12,420 nt of DNA. Source: Pseudomonadota bacterium. GTDB lineage: Bacteria; Pseudomonadota; Alphaproteobacteria; Rhizobiales; Hyphomicrobiaceae. The position numbers and the translations under genes are program-made. The stretch spans positions 1 through 12,420 of the forward strand of contig JAEYYJ010000381.1 of NCBI GenBank assembly GCA_023430845.1, written 5' to 3'. This document shows positions 1 to 5,730 of the stretch, one piece after another (the first letter of the stretch is position 1; each line of letters begins with the position of its first letter). The notes below the pieces were generated by a model. That model was not told the origin of the DNA, did no database searches, and was given only the letters and a program-made list of their open reading frames with translations.

Positions 1-452
1 TGCTGCTGGGTCACGACAAGCGGATCGCTGCCGCGGGCAACGCCGCGGCCGAGCTCCTGCTCTATATCCGTGCCGAGCGTCTCGACGGCGGTCACCGCGC
101 GTTTGATCAATCCGTCCGAGCGGCCCAATTCGGCGACCGTGCGCACTTTCTCGACGAGGTTCTGCTTATAGCTGCCGAGATCGGCGGTGAGCGACAGAAG
201 CTGCGCGCTGACGGCAAACGACAGAAGGCCCAGCATGAGGATCGCCGCCGCCAGGACGCCCACAGCCGCAACCGGCTGGGGCACATGACGGGCCGTCAAC
301 CATCTGACGAGCGGCGCGAGGATGAACGCGATGATGATCGCGATCGCGAGCGGAATGAAGATGGCACTTCCGACGACAAGCGCTGTCACGACAAGTGCCA
401 TGACGATGAGCGACGCCGACAAATTGCGAAGATTGTCCGCCAGCAGCGGCAT
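1..452 (-). CDS. AI-2E family (PerM/YdiK-type) membrane transporter, N-terminal part, cut by the left edge
   Basis: The reverse strand is open from an ATG at 452 to the window edge, giving about 150 N-terminal residues. Two closely packed hydrophobic segments (about residues 13-33 and 34-50) end in the Pro-Leu-Val-Arg-Trp-Leu pattern typical of the AI-2E transporter family. A third segment (61-84) is followed by an amphipathic stretch (85-150), as expected for the extracytoplasmic helical part of these proteins. The family forms about 350-residue, multi-helix inner-membrane proteins linked to autoinducer or solute export; individual substrates are often unknown, and none can be inferred here. 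The start is supported by a GAGGGGA ribosome-binding site 8 bases upstream. The gene diverges from the DUF1328 gene across a 221-base gap. No EcfG-type promoter was found facing it. The C-terminal half is outside the window. Confidence 0.85.
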   Translation of the reverse strand, partial: MPLLADNLRNLSASLIVMALVVTALVVGSAIFIPLAIAIIIAFILAPLVRWLTARHVPQPVAAVGVLAAAILMLGLLSFAVSAQLLSLTADLGSYKQNLVEKVRTVAELGRSDGLIKRAVTAVETLGTDIEQELGRGVARGSDPLVVTQQ

Positions 453-598
453 CTTTGGTTTCCCCTCGAACGGTGGCGGAGAGCGTGCGGCGCACACTCG
501 TGGCCGTGACACGCCAAGAACGCGGCGCAGGGCTTTCCGGTTGCAGGCGCAGATAGTCAGCGGCTCCGCCCGGACTGGCCAGTGGCTCGGCCGACGAC

Positions 599-623
599 GG
601 AACGAACTCGTGGGCGCAGCGTT
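599..623 (+). promoter_or_regulatory. EcfG (general stress sigma factor) promoter of the DUF1328 gene
   Basis: GGAAC at 599-603 and CGTT at 620-623 are separated by 16 bases. This matches the alphaproteobacterial EcfG consensus (GGAAC, 16-18 bases, CGTT) without mismatch. The predicted start of transcription is near 630, leaving a leader of about 44 bases before the DUF1328 start at 674. The match is seen directly; its use by the EcfG encoded at 3913 is inferred. Confidence 0.82.
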
Positions 624-673
624 TTGAGGGCATCCCTGACGAATTCAGGACATGAGACATCAGGAGCTGAGAT

Positions 674-847
674 ATGGGCAATCTGTTGCACTATGCCGTA
701 GTCTTCCTCATCGTTGCGCTCGTTGCCGCGTTCCTCGGCTTCGGCGGCGTAGCCGGCACCGCCATGGAAGGCGCACGGATCCTGTTCTGGGTCGCGATCG
801 TGCTGTTCATCATCGCGCTGGTGGGTGGCTGGATAAGACGGGCTTGA
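674..847 (+). CDS. DUF1328 (YtjA-like) small membrane protein
   Basis: This 57-residue ORF begins MGNLLHYAVVFLIVALVAAF. Two hydrophobic helices (about residues 6-26 and 34-53) are joined by a short Gly/Ala-rich turn containing FGGVAGTAMEGA, and the chain ends GGWIRRA. This is the layout of the DUF1328/YtjA family of about 55-residue inner-membrane proteins, whose molecular role is unknown. An AGGAG ribosome-binding site at 662-666 lies 7 bases before the ATG. A perfect EcfG promoter at 599-623 places the gene in the general stress regulon, which suits a small envelope stress protein. The gene is followed by a strong hairpin at 875-922. Confidence 0.85.
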   Translation: MGNLLHYAVVFLIVALVAAFLGFGGVAGTAMEGARILFWVAIVLFIIALVGGWIRRA

Positions 848-874
848 CGCCTTAGCTATTCGACCGCAGGGCTA

Positions 875-922
875 ACGGCCGGTATTGTCGGTGGCGCAAC
901 GCCTCCGATGATTACCGGCCGT
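875..922. repeat. Long interrupted inverted repeat (strong hairpin) between the DUF1328 gene and the pseudo-GTPase gene
   Basis: The 10-base arms ACGGCCGGTA (875-884) and TACCGGCCGT (913-922) are perfectly complementary. Inside them, TCGG (888-891) pairs with CCGA (905-908) and GGCG (893-896) pairs with CGCC (900-903) around a CAA loop. That makes about 18 base pairs in a 48-base element. There is no following T-run, so it is not a classical intrinsic terminator. It may protect the 3' end of the short stress transcript, attenuate read-through, or act as a protein-binding site. Confidence 0.75.
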
Positions 923-962
923 GGCACGTCGCGGCACTCCAGTTCCGACATTCGGGTTCGCC

Positions 963-2450
963 ATGGCGAAGAGCAATCCCGCAACCAGCGCTGCGCGCTA
1001 CATCCTCATCGTGACGGCACTCCTGCTGCCGACGCTATCGCTCGTGCCGCTCGGTGGGCTCTATCTCTGGGAAAAGGGTTATGTGCTGTGGTGGGCACTG
1101 GCGGCGCTGATCTGCATCGGCGGAGTGACGCTGATGCAGCGCCTGCTGATTGCCGGCGCAGTGCGCCGCCCGCCACCCGAGGCTCAGCAGAAGCAGGCGT
1201 CCACGGAAGCTGAGACGCCGCTCGATCCGACCTGGAGCCCGCTCGAGCTCAAGGCCTGGGGTGACGTGAAAATGGTCGCCTCGCGCGTCGATCTCGAGCG
1301 CATGAATGATCTCGATGCCGTAGTGACGCTCGCGCGCAACACGATCGAGGTCGTGGCCGAGCGTCTTCACCCCACGCGCGAGGATGCCGTCTGGCAGTTC
1401 ACGCTGCCGGAAGCGCTCGCGATCACGGAGCGGGTGAGCCGGCGTCTCGGGCGCATGATCGAGACGAATGTGCCCTTCGGCGACCGCATGACGGTCTCGC
1501 AGTTCCTCAGCATCTATCAGTGGCGGGGAATGCTCGACGCTGCCGAGCGCGCCTATGACATCTGGCGCTTGGTGCGCCTTGTCAATCCGGCCACGGCCAT
1601 CACCAACGAGGCGCGCGAGCGTCTTTCCCGCGCGCTGTTTCAATGGGGGCGCGAGCACGTCATGCGACGGCTCGTCGAGGCCTATGTCGAGGAGGTGGGC
1701 CGCGCGGCGATCGATCTCTATGGTGGCCGCCTGCGCATTGCGCGCCCATCGTCCGAGGGTGCGGCAAATGCCCCGGAAAGTGTGAGCGAGTTGACCCGCG
1801 CACCGATCACCGCGCTCGTCGTCGGCGCGACAGGCGAAACGCGCGAGACCGTCGCCGCGCTGCTGCGCATGGTCGAGCAGGATGAGGCGCGTGCCATGCT
1901 CGAGAGCCTGGGTCGCAAGAGCCCGCCGCCATCCACCTGGGATCTCGTTGGACTCGAAGTGCGCCTTTCCGAGGTCGATGTCGTGGGACCCAAGAATATC
2001 CGCCGTCTCATTGATGAAGTGACGGCCGCCGATCTCGTGGTTTGGGTGCTGCCGCAGGGCGGGGTGACGGAGCCGATGCGCATGGCAATTGCCGCGCTCG
2101 CCGATCACTTCAAGGCGACGCCGAGCCTCCTCGCGCCAGCGGTACTTCCGATCGAGATCAAGGGTACTGCCACTTCGTCGGCGGCGGATGGCAATTCGAG
2201 TGCTCTCTCGAGCGAGGGCATTGTCGTGATGCCGCCCGTTCAGATCGACCCGAAGTCGGCCAATCCCGAAACCGACGGTGCCCGGATCGCCGAGTCGTTA
2301 CGCCGCAACTACGCTCATGCACGCCGCGTGAAGGCTGTGCGTTGGCTCGGCGAGAGGAAGGCGCAGCGGGACTACGTCGGCGCAGGTCGCCAGGCCGCAT
2401 CGGCCATTGGATCTGCAGTGCGCTCGATCTTCTCGCGCCGTGGCACATAG
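963..2450 (+). CDS. Membrane-anchored GTPase-like protein with degenerate nucleotide-binding motifs
   Basis: The 495-residue protein starts with two membrane helices (about residues 13-36 and 40-66). A cytoplasmic helical region follows (about 85-265), containing FTLPEALAITERVSRRLG and PFGDRMTVSQFLS. A G-domain-like fold comes next (about 283-400). The layout resembles membrane-attached P-loop GTPases of the YcjX/DUF697-like and Era-like groups found in Proteobacteria. The P-loop position reads GATGETRET (288-296), so the essential Gly-Lys is Thr-Arg. A DxxG-like switch II remains as DVVG (339-342), and a helix with AADLVVWVLPQ follows. At the place expected for the N/TKxD base-recognition motif only VLPIEIKG is seen. 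The protein is therefore probably a pseudo-GTPase. ATG 963 is preferred over GTG 921 because the latter lies inside a strong hairpin. The ribosome-binding site is weak. No EcfG promoter directly precedes the gene, so it may be read from the promoter at 599. The fold assignment is from memory of sequence patterns and is moderately certain. Confidence 0.65.
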   Translation: MAKSNPATSAARYILIVTALLLPTLSLVPLGGLYLWEKGYVLWWALAALICIGGVTLMQRLLIAGAVRRPPPEAQQKQASTEAETPLDPTWSPLELKAWGDVKMVASRVDLERMNDLDAVVTLARNTIEVVAERLHPTREDAVWQFTLPEALAITERVSRRLGRMIETNVPFGDRMTVSQFLSIYQWRGMLDAAERAYDIWRLVRLVNPATAITNEARERLSRALFQWGREHVMRRLVEAYVEEVGRAAIDLYGGRLRIARPSSEGAANAPESVSELTRAPITALVVGATGETRETVAALLRMVEQDEARAMLESLGRKSPPPSTWDLVGLEVRLSEVDVVGPKNIRRLIDEVTAADLVVWVLPQGGVTEPMRMAIAALADHFKATPSLLAPAVLPIEIKGTATSSAADGNSSALSSEGIVVMPPVQIDPKSANPETDGARIAESLRRNYAHARRVKAVRWLGERKAQRDYVGAGRQAASAIGSAVRSIFSRRGT

Positions 2451-2531
2451 GCCCGAGCACGCTGGCAGACCCTGTAGGTTTGCGCCCTTTGGATGTGCTG
2501 TTTTGACGTACGCCGATTTGTTGTGCCGCCT

Positions 2532-2557
2532 GGAACTGGCGCCGTGACAGGAGCGTT
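2532..2557 (+). promoter_or_regulatory. EcfG promoter of the DUF883 and YqjE-like gene pair
   Basis: GGAAC at 2532-2536 and CGTT at 2554-2557 are separated by 17 bases, a perfect match to the EcfG consensus. Transcription would begin near 2564. The leader then holds a small inverted repeat (CGGGAC 2574-2579 with GTCCCG 2590-2595) just before the GGAGGAG ribosome-binding site. Use by EcfG is inferred. Confidence 0.83.
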
Positions 2558-2616
2558 TATTCCTTCGAATACACGGGACCACAACTGTCGTCCCGCATGT
2601 CGGAGGAGTTCATCAA

Positions 2617-2934
2617 ATGCAGTCGGCTAAGACATATCCCCATAGCGAGGGTGGTAACGGCAAGCGCGCGGCAAGCGATATGGCCGAACAGGTCGCGGAC
2701 AAGGCGGCGGAGTACGCGGGTAAGGCCGGCGAGCAGTTCGACCGGGCCGTCGAGGGTGCCGATGCCACGATGCGCTCGGTAGCCGAGCACGGGCGTGAGG
2801 CCGGCGAGCGCGTGCAGCAGGTTGCCGGCAACTTCAAGTCCGCGGTCGACAAATCCGTGAAGGATCAGCCCATGGCGACGCTCGCCGTCGTTGGTGCGCT
2901 GGGCTTCGTCCTCGGCGCGCTCTGGAAGTCGTAA
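2617..2934 (+). CDS. DUF883 (YqjD/ElaB-like) C-tail-anchored membrane protein
   Basis: This 105-residue protein has a long polar, Ala-rich helical part (about residues 18-83) with many Glu, Lys and Arg at heptad-like spacing. It is followed by a single C-terminal membrane segment (about 85-103) with QPMATLAVVGALGFVLGALW and a short Lys-Ser tail. This is the arrangement of the DUF883 family. The E. coli members YqjD and ElaB are stationary-phase, tail-anchored proteins; YqjD has been linked to binding ribosomes at the membrane. A strong GGAGGAG ribosome-binding site (2602-2608) fixes the start. A perfect EcfG promoter lies 60 bases upstream. The next gene begins 31 bases downstream and is probably co-transcribed, mirroring the yqjD-yqjE pairing in enterobacteria. 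Confidence 0.82.
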   Translation: MQSAKTYPHSEGGNGKRAASDMAEQVADKAAEYAGKAGEQFDRAVEGADATMRSVAEHGREAGERVQQVAGNFKSAVDKSVKDQPMATLAVVGALGFVLGALWKS

Positions 2935-2965
2935 GACACGGGCTTGAGGCGCAGAGGGGATCGTC

Positions 2966-3460
2966 ATGTTCGCGATGCTGTTCAGGCGTGCTCAGGCAAC
3001 CGTCGATCGGGCGATCGACGGTCTCGTCAACCGTGCGATCGTGGCAGTCCCATTTCTGATTGCCGCTGGTTTCGGTACTGCCGCGCTTTCTCTGCGGCTC
3101 AATCGTGAGTTCGGGCCGGAGACAGGTTCGCTCATCCTTGCCGGCGGTTTCGCATTTCTCGGCCTGTTGGCAGCGCTGGTCATGCGTGGGCGCCACGAAG
3201 CCCCCGCGGACGGCGAGGAAGCAGCCGAGCCTTCGCCAGGGCCGGGTGCAACGACTGCGGACGCAGCCGACGCCCCCGATCTCGCCGGTGCGGACCGCGA
3301 GCTGATGATGGCGGCGCTCACCTCCGCGGCGCCGATTGCTATCCCGGCGATTGTGCGAACCGTCGGACGCAATTTACCGCTGGTCGCGGCCGTTGCCGCA
3401 GCGGCGTTCATCATTTCGCGCGACCAGTCGGCGAGCTCCGCGCTCGAGCCAGGAGAATAG
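2966..3460 (+). CDS. Small integral membrane protein, YqjE-like layout
   Basis: The 164-residue protein has a basic amphipathic N-terminus (1-22) and two membrane helices (about 23-45 and 54-74). An acidic Ala/Pro/Gly-rich linker (about 77-112) follows, then one or two more hydrophobic stretches (about 117-131 and 136-150) and an acidic tail. I do not recognise a precise family. The position directly behind a DUF883 gene and the paired N-terminal helices recall YqjE and the holin_3_6-like proteins, but the C-terminal hydrophobic part is extra. The start has an AGAGGGGA ribosome-binding site 5 bases upstream. It probably shares the EcfG promoter at 2532 and ends before the intrinsic terminator at 3489. 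A role in the envelope under stress is inferred from context only. Confidence 0.72.
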   Translation: MFAMLFRRAQATVDRAIDGLVNRAIVAVPFLIAAGFGTAALSLRLNREFGPETGSLILAGGFAFLGLLAALVMRGRHEAPADGEEAAEPSPGPGATTADAADAPDLAGADRELMMAALTSAAPIAIPAIVRTVGRNLPLVAAVAAAAFIISRDQSASSALEPGE

Positions 3461-3488
3461 TTCTAGAATAGTTCTGGAAAGGCACGCT

Positions 3489-3512
3489 AACCTTTTGTGA
3501 AGGTTGTTTTTT
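3489..3512 (+). terminator. Intrinsic terminator after the DUF883 and YqjE-like operon
   Basis: AACCTT (3489-3494) and AAGGTT (3500-3505) form a 6-bp stem around a TTGTG loop, followed directly by GTTTTTT (3506-3512). It lies 28 bases after the stop codon of the upstream gene and before the nepR promoter, so it separates the two units. The stem is AT-rich and short, so efficiency may be partial. A tandem 10-base repeat GAATAGTTCT (3455-3464 and 3466-3475) sits between the stop codon and the stem. Confidence 0.7.
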
Positions 3513-3542
3513 AGTCCGGGAGCATAATTCTCCGCCAATTTG

Positions 3543-3567
3543 GGAACCCGGTGTCACCTCGCGTGTT
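3543..3567 (+). promoter_or_regulatory. EcfG-type promoter of the nepR-ecfG operon (one mismatch)
   Basis: GGAAC at 3543-3547 is followed after 16 bases by TGTT (3564-3567) in place of CGTT. The only deviation is the first base of the -10 element. Transcription would start near 3574, giving a leader of about 94 bases before nepR. Autoactivation of nepR-ecfG through such a site is well known in this system. Confidence 0.7.
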
Positions 3568-3582
3568 ATGCAATCCGTCAGC

Positions 3583-3614
3583 AGCACTCGCGCGCAGTAA
3601 GTGCTTGCGCGAGT
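3583..3614 (+). promoter_or_regulatory. Two mutually exclusive hairpins in the nepR-ecfG leader
   Basis: ACTCGCGC (3586-3593) is perfectly complementary to GCGCGAGT (3607-3614). AGCACT (3583-3588) is perfectly complementary to AGTGCT (3600-3605). The two stems share ACT at 3586-3588 and interleave, so only one can form at a time. The element lies just downstream of the predicted transcription start. It may be a leader structure that tunes expression; no ligand or partner is evident, and chance cannot be excluded in GC-rich DNA. Confidence 0.4.
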
Positions 3615-3667
3615 CGTGCGGGGCTCAGGCTCCGACCTCTCAATCATAACGGGGTATGGGGGGAAGA

Positions 3668-3916
3668 ATGGCAGACGATCAGAAGCAGAGTGACAAGGAA
3701 ATGCGGCAAGAGGCCAGGATTGTGAACATGTTGTCGGCCGAGGCCGCGCCGGAGACCGGTTTACCGGAAGAAGCACGGGGACTCATCGGGCATCAGTTGC
3801 GCGAGGAGTACAGGCGGGTGCTGGCCGAACCCCTTCCCGACAAGTTCTCGAAGCTCCTCGACGAGTTGGCGAAGTCGGAGACGCAGTCCGCGGAAAAGCC
3901 GGAGAACAAGGAATGA
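3668..3916 (+). CDS. nepR: NepR, anti-sigma factor of the general stress response
   Basis: This 82-residue protein carries the NepR core at residues 38-68: GLIGHQLREEYRRVLAEPLP, then DKFSKLLDEL. The Leu-Arg...Tyr and Pro-Leu-Pro-Asp-Lys-Phe...Leu-Leu positions form the two helices that clamp EcfG in unstressed cells and are captured by phosphorylated PhyR under stress. The flanks (1-35 and 70-82) are polar and disordered-looking, as in homologues. ATG 3668, behind the purine run at 3657-3667, is preferred; an in-frame ATG at 3656 would add four residues (MGGR). The stop codon overlaps the ecfG start as ATGA, which suits tight stoichiometric control of sigma by anti-sigma factor. Expression is predicted from the EcfG-type promoter at 3543. 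Confidence 0.95.
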   Translation: MADDQKQSDKEMRQEARIVNMLSAEAAPETGLPEEARGLIGHQLREEYRRVLAEPLPDKFSKLLDELAKSETQSAEKPENKE

Positions 3917-4464
3917 CAGCAGGCAGCACGGGGGACCTGCAGAGCCAGTTGGCAGCGCTCGTTCCGAACCTGCGCGCCTTTGCCCGATCGCTTTGCGGCG
4001 CGGCCGATCAGGCTGACGACCTTGTCCAGGAAACGCTGGTCAAGGCGTGGAAGAGCCGCGCGAGCTTCGATCCCGGCTCCAATCTGAAAGCGTGGCTCTT
4101 CACCATTTTGCGCAACACGTACCTGTCGGAGTTGCGCAAGCGGAAGTACGAGGTACAGGACCACGATGGTGAGCTCGCTCAGCAATTGAGTGTCAAGGAT
4201 AGTCAGACCGGACACATGGATCTCGTGGATTTCACGAAGGCGTTCGCGGTTCTGTCGCCGGAGCAGCGCGAAGCTCTCATCCTGATCGGTGCGGAAGGCT
4301 TCTCTTATGACGAGGCCGCCCTCATGTGCGGCTGCGCCGTTGGCACCATGAAGAGCCGGGTCAATCGCGCGCGTGGTAAGCTCGCCGAGCTCATGGGCGT
4401 CGAAGGTGCCGAGGATTTCGGTAGTGATCAGGCTCCCCGGGCGCGCGGCATTGCCGTCGGGTAG
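3913..4464 (+). CDS. ecfG: EcfG, ECF sigma factor of the general stress response
   Basis: The 183-residue protein has a sigma-2 domain (about residues 15-77) with the DDLVQETLVKAW core at 35-46 and the FDPGSNLKAWLFTILRNTYL stretch at 52-71. A linker follows, then a sigma-4 domain (about 105-158) whose helix-turn-helix includes SYDEAALMCGCAVGTMKSRV (131-150) and NRARGKL. This is the ECF15/EcfG pattern. The protein directs RNA polymerase to GGAAC...CGTT promoters, of which five are seen in this window. Translation is coupled to nepR through ATGA. In unstressed cells NepR should hold it inactive. The tail after residue 163 is poorly conserved in this family and unremarkable here. Confidence 0.95.
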   Translation: MTAGSTGDLQSQLAALVPNLRAFARSLCGAADQADDLVQETLVKAWKSRASFDPGSNLKAWLFTILRNTYLSELRKRKYEVQDHDGELAQQLSVKDSQTGHMDLVDFTKAFAVLSPEQREALILIGAEGFSYDEAALMCGCAVGTMKSRVNRARGKLAELMGVEGAEDFGSDQAPRARGIAVG

Positions 4465-4546
4465 GTCTGCTTGCCTTGCGTCGCCGGCCGGAAAAATAAC
4501 GACCTTTCAATATGATGGCTTTGGCCGGATAAAACGGGTAGGTGAT

Positions 4547-4571
4547 GGAACGATTTTCGGGCCGACGCGTT
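4547..4571 (+). promoter_or_regulatory. EcfG promoter of phyR
   Basis: GGAAC at 4547-4551 and CGTT at 4568-4571 are separated by 16 bases, a perfect consensus match. Transcription would begin near 4578, about 92 bases before the phyR start. It gives phyR positive feedback of its own even though the gene lies downstream of ecfG in the same direction. Confidence 0.85.
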
Positions 4572-4669
4572 GTTCGTCGTAATGACCGGAGCGGATCATA
4601 CGAGACGCCGCCGGTCTCCTCAGTTTCTCCAGAAGATCCCAAGCCTCAACACAGGGGGAGTGGCCGCAG

Positions 4670-5485
4670 ATGACAATCTCTGTTGCCGACCAGATTGCGC
4701 CGCAACTTCCGTATCTCCGACGCTTTGCCCGTGCCTTGACGGGCTCGCAGGATCGGGGTGACGCATATGTCGTAGCGACGCTCGAAACCTTGGTCGCTGA
4801 CCAGCGTACTTTCCGCCGCGATCTCCTGCCTCGTGCGGCGCTCTACCATACGTTCGTGAAGGTATGGGGCGCGCTTCCCATCAATCAGGTGCCCGAGCCC
4901 GTGGAGGCTGCCCCCGGTGGCGTCGTGGAACGTCGCATCGAGACACTGACGCCCTTGCCGCGTCAGGCGTTTCTCCTTGCCGCACTCGAGGAATTTCCGA
5001 CGAGCGAAATCGCCGAAATTCTCGGGACGACCGAGGACGAGGTTCGCCGACTTGTCGATGTCGCTGGCGCCGAGATCGCAGAGCAGATTACTGCCGAGGT
5101 GCTCATCATCGAGGATGAGCCGCTGATCGCGCTCGACATCGAGGGCATCGTCGGCGACCTCGGGCACAACGTCGTTGGCATCGCGACGACGCGCAAGGAA
5201 GCCGGCGATCTCGCGCGCAAGGCGAAGCCTGGTCTCGTGCTCGCGGATATCCAGCTCGCGGACGGCAGTTCCGGCATCGATGCCGTGAACGATATTCTCG
5301 AGGGTGCCGACATGCCGGTCATCTTCATCACGGCCTATCCAGAGCGCCTGTTGACGGGCGAGCGTGCCGAGCCGACCTTCCTGATCACAAAGCCCTTCAA
5401 GCCGGAAATGGTGAAGGCCGTTATCAGTCAGGCGCTGTTTTTCGACGTGCGCGCCGGCGGCCGCCCACGGGGAGCCGCAGCGTGA
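4670..5485 (+). CDS. phyR: PhyR, anti-anti-sigma response regulator
   Basis: This 271-residue protein has an N-terminal sigma-like domain (about 1-138) and a C-terminal receiver domain (about 143-260). The sigma-like part imitates EcfG, with LPYLRRFARALTGSQDRGDA at 13-32 and LPRQAFLLAALEEFPTSEIA at 96-115, but does not bind DNA. The receiver shows the acidic pocket Glu148-Asp149, the phospho-acceptor Asp193 in LADIQLADGS, Thr221 and Lys241 in TKPF. Phosphorylation opens the protein so that the sigma-like part binds NepR and frees EcfG. The start has a GGGGGAG ribosome-binding site at 4654-4660. phyR is usually divergent from nepR-ecfG in Hyphomicrobiales, whereas here it is co-directional. 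It has its own EcfG promoter, and the kinase gene follows. Confidence 0.96.
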   Translation: MTISVADQIAPQLPYLRRFARALTGSQDRGDAYVVATLETLVADQRTFRRDLLPRAALYHTFVKVWGALPINQVPEPVEAAPGGVVERRIETLTPLPRQAFLLAALEEFPTSEIAEILGTTEDEVRRLVDVAGAEIAEQITAEVLIIEDEPLIALDIEGIVGDLGHNVVGIATTRKEAGDLARKAKPGLVLADIQLADGSSGIDAVNDILEGADMPVIFITAYPERLLTGERAEPTFLITKPFKPEMVKAVISQALFFDVRAGGRPRGAAA

Positions 5486-5581
5486 GGTGTTCCGAGCATC
5501 CAACCCGGTGAGCTGATCTCATCGAAAGAGTGCAAATAAGACCCGTGGATATCTTCGAGGAACTTCCACTTGGCACGATAG

Positions 5582-5609
5582 ACTGCGGTGAGTTGGAGCC
5601 ACCCGCAGT
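5582..5609 (+). repeat. Hairpin between phyR and the kinase leader ORF
   Basis: ACTGCGGTG (5582-5590) pairs with CACCCGCAGT (5600-5609) over 9 base pairs with one bulged C, around a 9-base loop. No T-run follows, so it is not a classical terminator. It lies 35 bases before the leader ORF start codon, and may limit read-through from phyR or stabilise the phyR mRNA. Confidence 0.5.
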
Positions 5610-5643
5610 AGCTGTGGCAGTCAAGCGGGGGGCAGGAGCGAAC

Positions 5644-5730
5644 ATGGCCCTGGGCGGGTACGCGCGCGCAGCGACGTGCCGACGCCTGAAGTGCACGAAG
5701 TATTCGATCGGGGTTCGGTGCTGGCCATGA
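5644..5730 (+). CDS. Possible 28-codon leader ORF coupled to the histidine kinase start
   Basis: ATG 5644 has the best ribosome-binding site of the phyR-kinase gap: GGCAGGAG, with AGGAG at 5634-5638, 5 bases before the codon. The 28-residue reading frame begins MALGGYARAATCRRL and ends CWP. Its TGA (5728-5730) overlaps the kinase ATG (5727-5729) as ATGA. The peptide resembles no family I know, so its sequence may not matter; coupling translation to the kinase, which has no good site of its own, is the likely role. Alternatives are that the kinase really begins upstream at GTG 5676, making this ORF a coincidence, or that a frameshift joins the two. Confidence 0.4.
   Translation: MALGGYARAATCRRLKCTKYSIGVRCWP

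Noticed and set aside
166..681. 171-residue reverse-strand reading frame over the divergent gap
   Set aside because: It is low-complexity Arg/His-rich translation that overlaps the AI-2E transporter and the EcfG promoter in another frame; no family pattern.
1035..2108. 357-residue reverse-strand frame opposite the pseudo-GTPase
   Set aside because: It lies wholly antisense to a better-supported gene, is His/Arg-rich and has no ribosome-binding site or family pattern; typical of GC-rich shadows.
2456..2508. AGCAC...GTGCTGTTTT after the pseudo-GTPase as a terminator
   Set aside because: The arms are only 5 bases and nearly 40 bases apart with no inner pairing; too weak to call.
4646..5503. 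285-residue reverse-strand frame opposite phyR
   Set aside because: It is fully antisense to an unmistakable phyR.
5559..5588. GGAAC at 5559-5563 and TGGCACG at 5571-5577 as kinase promoters (EcfG or sigma-54)
   Set aside because: No CGTT lies 16-18 bases after the GGAAC, and the GC of the sigma-54-like -12 element is one base too far from the GG.
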